IMG/VR virus record: IMGVR_UViG_3300035698_001450
Span: 1-29,063 of that record
Source of the DNA: a virus
Direction: 5' to 3' (one strand)
Length of the DNA: 29,063 bases
Position 1 is the stretch's first letter, and every line of letters begins with the position of its first letter. Below the pieces are notes generated by a model. That model saw only the letters and a list, made by a program, of their open reading frames with translations. It had not been told where the DNA came from and did not search any database. The translations under genes and the position numbers were made by a program. Positions 28,648 to 29,063 of the stretch are shown here, piece after piece.

Positions 28648-28677
28648 TATAGCCCTATTCGTTGTACACAATATGGC
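28648..28677. repeat. Inverted-repeat copy downstream of the methyltransferase
   Basis: On the plus strand TATAGC, 7 nt, GTTGTACAC, 2 nt, TATGGC, matching in opposite orientation the copy at 127-153. It lies 33 nt after the methyltransferase stop and about 40 nt before the YopX start. TGTACA at its centre is itself a palindrome. It may be one end of a mobile cassette. Confidence 0.5.
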
Positions 28678-28710
28678 TACGTTCCAGTTTTAATTGAAGG
28701 TTCGTGCATA

Positions 28711-29063
28711 TCAGTCGTAATAATATTTTTTTTCCCTCGCTTTTTTCTTACTCATACTTTTAAAAATGTGGGTAATCATTCCAACTTCCCATCCATTACC
28801 AGTTGCTTTTATAGTTTGGTTTAGGCTTATTTCATCACAGTAATTATCGGGTAGATTCATTAGTCTGCACCTTTCAATTTTAGTGTAATTCCTGTAAGGT
28901 AGTTTTCTGTTAAAAGCGTCAGGGTGTCGCCCTATCTCCATTGTGGTTAAAACCGTGTCTTTTGCTACCGTAGTAAGGCAGTTACTTTTATCTCTGTTAG
29001 TTGCTCTTACTTCAAGGCATTGGGTTATCGGTACGGTTTTATCATAGTCTTGGCGTTTACCAC
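28711..29063 (-). CDS. C5 cytosine DNA methyltransferase, C-terminal fragment (enters from right edge)
   Basis: The frame stays open to the window edge, giving 116 residues that begin GKRQDYDKTVPITQ. It contains RDKSNCLTTVAKD, NYTKIERCRLMNLPDNYCDE and a terminal SLNQTIKATGNGWEVGMITH followed by an IF helix. These are the end of the target-recognition region and motifs IX and X (the GN motif) of Dcm-type cytosine-C5 DNA methyltransferases. Judged by motif content this is the missing tail of the fragment at 1-102, with the catalytic core outside the window. The two edges do not join directly in frame, so sequence is missing between them. A separate second methyltransferase is the alternative. 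Confidence 0.75.
   Translation of the reverse strand, partial: GKRQDYDKTVPITQCLEVRATNRDKSNCLTTVAKDTVLTTMEIGRHPDAFNRKLPYRNYTKIERCRLMNLPDNYCDEISLNQTIKATGNGWEVGMITHIFKSMSKKKAREKKYYYD

Noticed and set aside
1-29063. Prophage insertion that splits a host methyltransferase gene
   Set aside because: An insertion into a leftward gene would leave its N-terminal part on the right and its C-terminal part on the left. The window shows the opposite, so interruption is not the explanation.
1-29063. Direct circular closure of the two window ends
   Set aside because: Joining base 1 to base 29063 puts the two methyltransferase fragments out of frame and meets a stop after about 13 codons, and the catalytic motifs are absent. 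Sequence must be missing between the edges.
1-29063. CRISPR array, tRNA genes or diversity-generating retroelement
   Set aside because: No regularly spaced repeats, cloverleaf sequences, reverse transcriptase or template/variable repeat pair were seen.

Overview
The window looks like an almost complete genome of a temperate, tailed (siphovirus-like) phage of a Bacteroidota host. The host assignment rests on several points. Start codons are preceded by A-rich stretches rather than Shine-Dalgarno sites. Several start regions carry the Bacteroidota -7 promoter element TAnnTTTG. The structural proteins resemble families I associate with Bacteroidota phages. Assignments come from reading motifs by eye; no database was searched.

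Layout. (1) 1-660 and about 28130-29063 form a block of ordinary base composition: the N-terminus of a cytosine-C5 DNA methyltransferase running off the left edge, a 118-aa unknown, the C-terminus of a C5 methyltransferase entering from the right edge, and a YopX-family gene. (2) 682-5509, all leftward, is the early module: HTH protein, DnaA-domain-IV-like protein, PD-(D/E)XK nuclease, Rad52-like annealing protein, HNH-like zinc protein, small RHH-like protein, DnaJ-type zinc protein, a membrane microprotein and an ASCH/DUF3850 protein. (3) 5510-5751 is the divergent control region. (4) 5752-10014, rightward: ClpP-like protease with a scaffold-like tail, major capsid protein, an exported protein, a probable tail-tube protein and a coiled-coil protein. 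The capsid gene and the three after it are each followed by a hairpin. (5) 10097-25873, rightward and tightly packed: portal, connector, lysis genes, SGNH tail fibre, M15 endolysin, both terminase subunits, neck and tail proteins, tail-tip protein and tape measure. (6) 25992-28118, leftward: three unknowns, a winged-helix-like protein and a tyrosine integrase.

How it works together. The integrase provides lysogeny. The nuclease and annealing protein form a recombination pair. Late genes build a capsid by protease maturation, package DNA with TerS/TerL and assemble a long tail. Lysis uses two holin-like proteins, a spanin-like protein and the M15 peptidase.

The most unusual signal is compositional. 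From about 682 to 27255 the trinucleotide GAG/CTC is nearly absent on both strands and in all reading frames: I count 14 in 20.4 kb of the late region, against about 13 in the last 0.9 kb of the window. Exceptions cluster in part of the tail-fibre gene, in the integrase and in the methyltransferase/YopX block, which marks these as later arrivals. Both window edges fall inside C5-methyltransferase sequence on the same strand in compatible order. The simplest reading is a circular genome of roughly 30 kb whose methyltransferase core lies just outside the window.
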